From an uncultured Flavobacteriales bacterium (GTDB lineage: Bacteria > Bacteroidota > Bacteroidia > Flavobacteriales_D > Sanyastnellaceae), in contig CAJQJX010000044.1 in NCBI GenBank assembly GCA_905478795.1, positions 1 to 37,619 of the forward strand: DNA of 37,619 nt. Reading direction: 5' to 3'. The position numbers and the translations under genes are program-made. Below, piece after piece: positions 34,839-37,619 of this stretch. Position 1 is the stretch's first letter, and every line of letters starts with the position of its first letter. The notes under the pieces were generated by a model, which did not search any database, was not told the origin of the DNA, and saw only the letters and a list, made by a program, of their open reading frames with translations.

Positions 34839-35919
34839 GTCTGCGAACATATGGGCACTGCGCATTCGCCAGACAGCCGCACAGCTTAGCGGCTGGGGCG
34901 CTTGGCTCGCTGTCTTTTTGGTGGCTAACAACCGCTACGAATGGGGACAGCCAGAGGCTTGGTGGCTGCTGGCCGCCGTGTTGGTCTGGAGCCTTTGGAT
35001 GGTATTTCGCCCTGTGGCATTGCCCACCTTTAGAATTAACCTGCAACACTTGGACCTGAACCCACCGCGGAGAGACCAGTGGATTCCTTTGCTTCCCGAT
35101 GCCCTGCGCACGGCCGGATTGGCCCTCATCGTGACTGTCATCGCCCAACCTCAAAGCTCATCGAGCATTGAAAACATGACGCGCGAGGGCATTGACATCG
35201 TCATGGCCATGGACGTTTCGGCCAGCATGTTGAGCAAAGATTTTCGACCCAACCGACTGGAAGCTGCCAAAGAAGTGGCCCGCGAATTTGTGGAGGACCG
35301 CCCTTATGACCGAGTGGGCGTCGTGGTTTACGAAGGCGAGAGTTTCACCCGGGTGCCACTGACCACAGACCACAGGGTGGTAATCGACGGCCTAGAAGGA
35401 CTCGAAACCGGCATGGTGGAAGGTGGAACGGCCATCGGTATGGGATTGGCTACCGCAGTCAACCGGCTGCGCAAGAGTGAAGCCAAGAGCAAGGTGGTGA
35501 TCCTCATCACCGACGGGGAGAACAATGCCGGACAAATCGAGCCCTTGGATGCGGCGCAATTGGCCGCCTTGGAATCGATCCGGGTATACACCATTGGCGT
35601 CGGCACCGTGGGCAAAGCCAAAAGCCCTGTCCGCAAAAGGCCAGACGGCAGCTTCATCTATGACTGGGTAGAAGTGAACATCGATGAAGGCACTTTGCAG
35701 GGCATCGCGCAAGAGACTGGCGGCCGTTATTTCCGGGCCACGAGCGGCGACAAATTGCGGGAGGTATACGAGGAAATCGACACCTTGGAAAAGACCCGAT
35801 TTAATGTCTTTCGCTACAACAAAAGGACAGAAGAATTCCCCTTCCTCGGATGGCTGACCCTGCTGATTATGGGGACCGAGGCCTTTATTCGCCACGCCTT
35901 TTTGAGGAGTTTACCATGA
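34831..35919 (+). CDS. batA: Aerotolerance protein BatA (VWA domain)
   Basis: Inner-membrane VWA protein of the Bacteroides aerotolerance system. Seen (362 aa from ATG 34831): two N-terminal membrane segments about residues 20-32 and 44-60, another before the VWA domain (ALRTAGLALIVTVIAQP, about 91-107), then the VWA domain with a complete MIDAS (MAMDVSASM at about 126-133, EGGTAIGMGLA, ILITDGENNAG), and a C-terminal membrane helix (FPFLGWLTLLIMGTEAFI). The start is set at ATG 34831, which overlaps the previous gene by 8 bp; the frame from 34774 lies inside it. The stop overlaps the next start (ATGA). Confidence 0.93.
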   Translation: MSESANIWALRIRQTAAQLSGWGAWLAVFLVANNRYEWGQPEAWWLLAAVLVWSLWMVFRPVALPTFRINLQHLDLNPPRRDQWIPLLPDALRTAGLALIVTVIAQPQSSSSIENMTREGIDIVMAMDVSASMLSKDFRPNRLEAAKEVAREFVEDRPYDRVGVVVYEGESFTRVPLTTDHRVVIDGLEGLETGMVEGGTAIGMGLATAVNRLRKSEAKSKVVILITDGENNAGQIEPLDAAQLAALESIRVYTIGVGTVGKAKSPVRKRPDGSFIYDWVEVNIDEGTLQGIAQETGGRYFRATSGDKLREVYEEIDTLEKTRFNVFRYNKRTEEFPFLGWLTLLIMGTEAFIRHAFLRSLP

Positions 35920-37619
35920 ACACTGAGCGCACATACAAGGTGTTCGCTCACATCACGGGGCTCGTGGTGTTTGAGCTCCTTTTCTGGGCGGCTATTGGCG
36001 GAACTTACCTGCTGATCAAAACCGCTGTGCCGCAATTTGAGCTGCACCATGTATCTGCTTGGCCAGCGTTGCTGATTGCGCCCATTATGCTGTTGTTCTT
36101 TGCACGGCACTACCTCTGGAAGCAACGCAGAATTTCACAGCATGTCGACGTCAAACTGAGCCAAACATTGTGGCCTCATGCCCGTCCAAGAAGGTCTATT
36201 TGGAAGTTCATTGTCTGGCGCACAGCCATCGCATTTTTGGCCATGGGCATGCTGGCCCCCAAGACGGGTACACGGCTCAAAGAAGTAGAAGCCAAAGGTG
36301 TGGACATCATGATTGCGCTGGATGTGAGCCGGTCTATGATGGCAGAGGATCTGGGAATGTCCAGGCTCGACTTGGCCAAACGAACCATAGAACGCATTGT
36401 GGGCAGCCTGGATGGTGACCGCGCGGGACTGGTGGTTTTTGCTGGAGATGCCTATGTGCAGGCCCCCCTCACCTTGGACTTGGCCGCCGTCAAACTGTTC
36501 TTGGATGCCATCGGCCCTGAAGCCATACCGGTCCAAGGCACCGCCATAGGCACCGCCATCGAACTGTGTGCCGCCTCGTTTGATCCTGAAAGTCAGGCGA
36601 GCAAGGTTGTTATGATTCTGACCGATGGCGAAAACCATGAAGACGATGCCTTGGCGCGCGCCGACGAAGCCTCATCATCGGGCATCAAGGTTCATGCCGC
36701 GGGAATGGCGAGCGAAGCTGGCGGTCCTATTCCAGAATTTGACCGTTACGGTCGCCAAACAGGCTACAAAGAAGACCGGAATGGGCAGCCTGTAGTGTCG
36801 ATATTGGACGAACGCATGCTCGTAGCCATGGTCGAGGCTGGTGATGGAACCTACGTGCGTGCCCGTTCTGGATACGTAGACCTCTCCCCATTTTTGGACA
36901 GCCTCGAAACATTGGACACCGGAAAATCAACCAAAGTGGCCTACACAGATTATGTCCACCAATTCCCGTGGTTCTTTCTTGTGGGACTTGTTCTGTTCCT
37001 GTTGGAAGGTCTGTGGCCATTGTCCTCTCGGCGAACAACCTCCGCTGTTGCCATAGCGCTGCTGTTGCTCGCTCTTCCTGCGGAGACTGCGGCTCAGCCG
37101 ACCCCGTCACAACAGGGATCCAAAGGGGATGCTGTCGCCGGGACGCAAGCCATGGTGGACCGAGACTATGCTGCTGCTGACAGCCTTTTCGCTCGGGCAG
37201 AAGGATGGAAAGCCGCTGAGCCTGGGCAGCTTGCACTCAACAGAGGATTCGCATTGGCGGGAAGCGGAAGTGATGAAGATGCCATGAAGGCCTTTCAACG
37301 GGCTGCCGCCTTGTCGGAAGACCCCGTCATAAAAGCCGACGCATGGAACAATGTGGGCAACCTGCTTTTGGGGGGCCAAGACGCAGAAGGCGCTGTGGGT
37401 GCGTACAAAGAAGCCTTGCGATTGGACCCCACTGATGCGGACACCCGCTACAATCTGAGTCTCGCCATGGCCATGCGCCAACAACAGCAGGATCAGGAGA
37501 ACCAAGACGGAGAGCAGGACCAGGAGAACCAAGACGGGGAACAGGACCAGGAGAACCAAGACGGCGAGCAGGACCAGGAGAACCAAGACGGCGAGCAAGA
37601 CCAGGAGAATCAGGACGGA
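35916..37619 (+). CDS. batB: BatB-BatC fusion (VWA plus TPR), cut by window end
   Basis: The frame is open from ATG 35916 to the last base (568 codons, no stop). Seen: two N-terminal membrane helices (about 10-34 and 50-68); a third at about 97-114; a VWA domain about 128-335 with MIDAS IALDVSRSMM (136-140), QGTAIGTAIE and MILTDGENHED; a C-terminal helix (about 350-369); then a second, signal-peptide-like hydrophobic segment (TSAVAIALLLLALPAETAAQ, about 375-394); TPR repeats about 405-520 (AWNNVGNLLLGGQDAEGAVGAYKEALRLDP); and a Gln/Asp/Glu/Asn tail of 9-residue repeats from 524. In Bacteroides these are separate batB and batC genes. The retained leader-like segment makes an even helix count and would keep the TPRs periplasmic (inference). 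Confidence 0.9.
   Translation, partial: MNTERTYKVFAHITGLVVFELLFWAAIGGTYLLIKTAVPQFELHHVSAWPALLIAPIMLLFFARHYLWKQRRISQHVDVKLSQTLWPHARPRRSIWKFIVWRTAIAFLAMGMLAPKTGTRLKEVEAKGVDIMIALDVSRSMMAEDLGMSRLDLAKRTIERIVGSLDGDRAGLVVFAGDAYVQAPLTLDLAAVKLFLDAIGPEAIPVQGTAIGTAIELCAASFDPESQASKVVMILTDGENHEDDALARADEASSSGIKVHAAGMASEAGGPIPEFDRYGRQTGYKEDRNGQPVVSILDERMLVAMVEAGDGTYVRARSGYVDLSPFLDSLETLDTGKSTKVAYTDYVHQFPWFFLVGLVLFLLEGLWPLSSRRTTSAVAIALLLLALPAETAAQPTPSQQGSKGDAVAGTQAMVDRDYAAADSLFARAEGWKAAEPGQLALNRGFALAGSGSDEDAMKAFQRAAALSEDPVIKADAWNNVGNLLLGGQDAEGAVGAYKEALRLDPTDADTRYNLSLAMAMRQQQQDQENQDGEQDQENQDGEQDQENQDGEQDQENQDGEQDQENQDG
37485..37619 (+). repeat. 27-bp tandem repeats encoding an acidic Q/D/E/N tail
   Basis: Five in-frame 27-bp units (37485-37511, 37512-37538, 37539-37565, 37566-37592, 37593-37619), consensus amino acids EQDQENQDG. 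Units differ by a few silent changes (the first begins QQ), and the array continues past the window end. It is coding, with no unique spacers, so it is not CRISPR. Confidence 0.92.

Noticed and set aside
37485-37619. Short tandem repeats at the end of the window as a CRISPR array
   Set aside because: Units are contiguous 27-bp coding repeats in frame with the Bat TPR protein, without spacers.

Overview
The window reads as ordinary chromosome of a member of the Bacteroidota, probably Flavobacteriales or a relative, with fairly high G+C (roughly mid-50s percent by eye). The placement rests on four things: a Bat aerotolerance operon, Bacteroidota-type ribosomal and IF3 proteins, DUF5916 and DUF4476 proteins, and repeated promoter elements of the Bacteroidota form TAnnTTTG, several of them only 4-9 nt from the start codon. 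There is no sign of phage, IS elements, CRISPR, rRNA or tRNA. Gene density is very high, with many ATGA stop/start overlaps.

Layout. 1-2355 (+): the 3' part of a class I photolyase and a CaiB/BaiF CoA-transferase. 2328-4629 (-): a small cell-surface operon (Wza-like export lipoprotein, RmlC, LysM lytic transglycosylase). 4701-8724 (+): GNAT acetyltransferase coupled to MltG, then a DUF5916 outer-membrane protein. 8728-10398 (-): M23 metallopeptidase. 10457-14170 (+): a small coiled-coil protein, ZapA, RNase Y and a Wzx-type flippase, all tightly coupled. 14194-19266 (+): a DUF4476 exported protein, then serC, serA, DUF1015, yggS and a small membrane protein. 19271-21414 (-): a RimK-like ATP-grasp enzyme and a monomeric-sarcosine-oxidase-type flavoenzyme, coupled by ATGA. 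21609-24056 (-): priA. 24146-26778 (+): bcp, recA and a TPR lipoprotein. 26866-30044 (-): thrS-infC-rpmI-rplT. 30216-30908 (+): an exported SH3-like protein. 30883-31841 (-): a hotdog thioesterase-like protein and a MazG-like pyrophosphohydrolase. 31930-37619 (+): moxR, DUF58, a BatD/DUF4381-like protein, batA and a batB-batC fusion that runs off the end.

The most interesting element lies in the 194-nt gap between priA and the ATP-grasp gene. A near-consensus promoter (TTTG-N20-TATATTTG) sits 7 nt upstream of a 26-codon ORF with seven Cys codons, five of them consecutive TGT. A GC-rich intrinsic terminator with six T residues follows and ends just before the ATP-grasp start codon. Codons 16-18 of the small ORF are an exact 9-nt complement of the 5' side of that terminator. 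This has the full architecture of a cysteine-sensing transcription attenuator, apparently leaderless, controlling a two-enzyme operon of unknown substrate. It resembles the poly-cysteine leader peptides known from mycobacteria, but in another phylum and with different target genes.

Other points: infC probably starts at a rare ATC codon; BatB and BatC are fused in one polypeptide with a 27-bp repeat tail; and a 9-bp direct repeat lies between the divergent promoters of the surface operon and the acetyltransferase.
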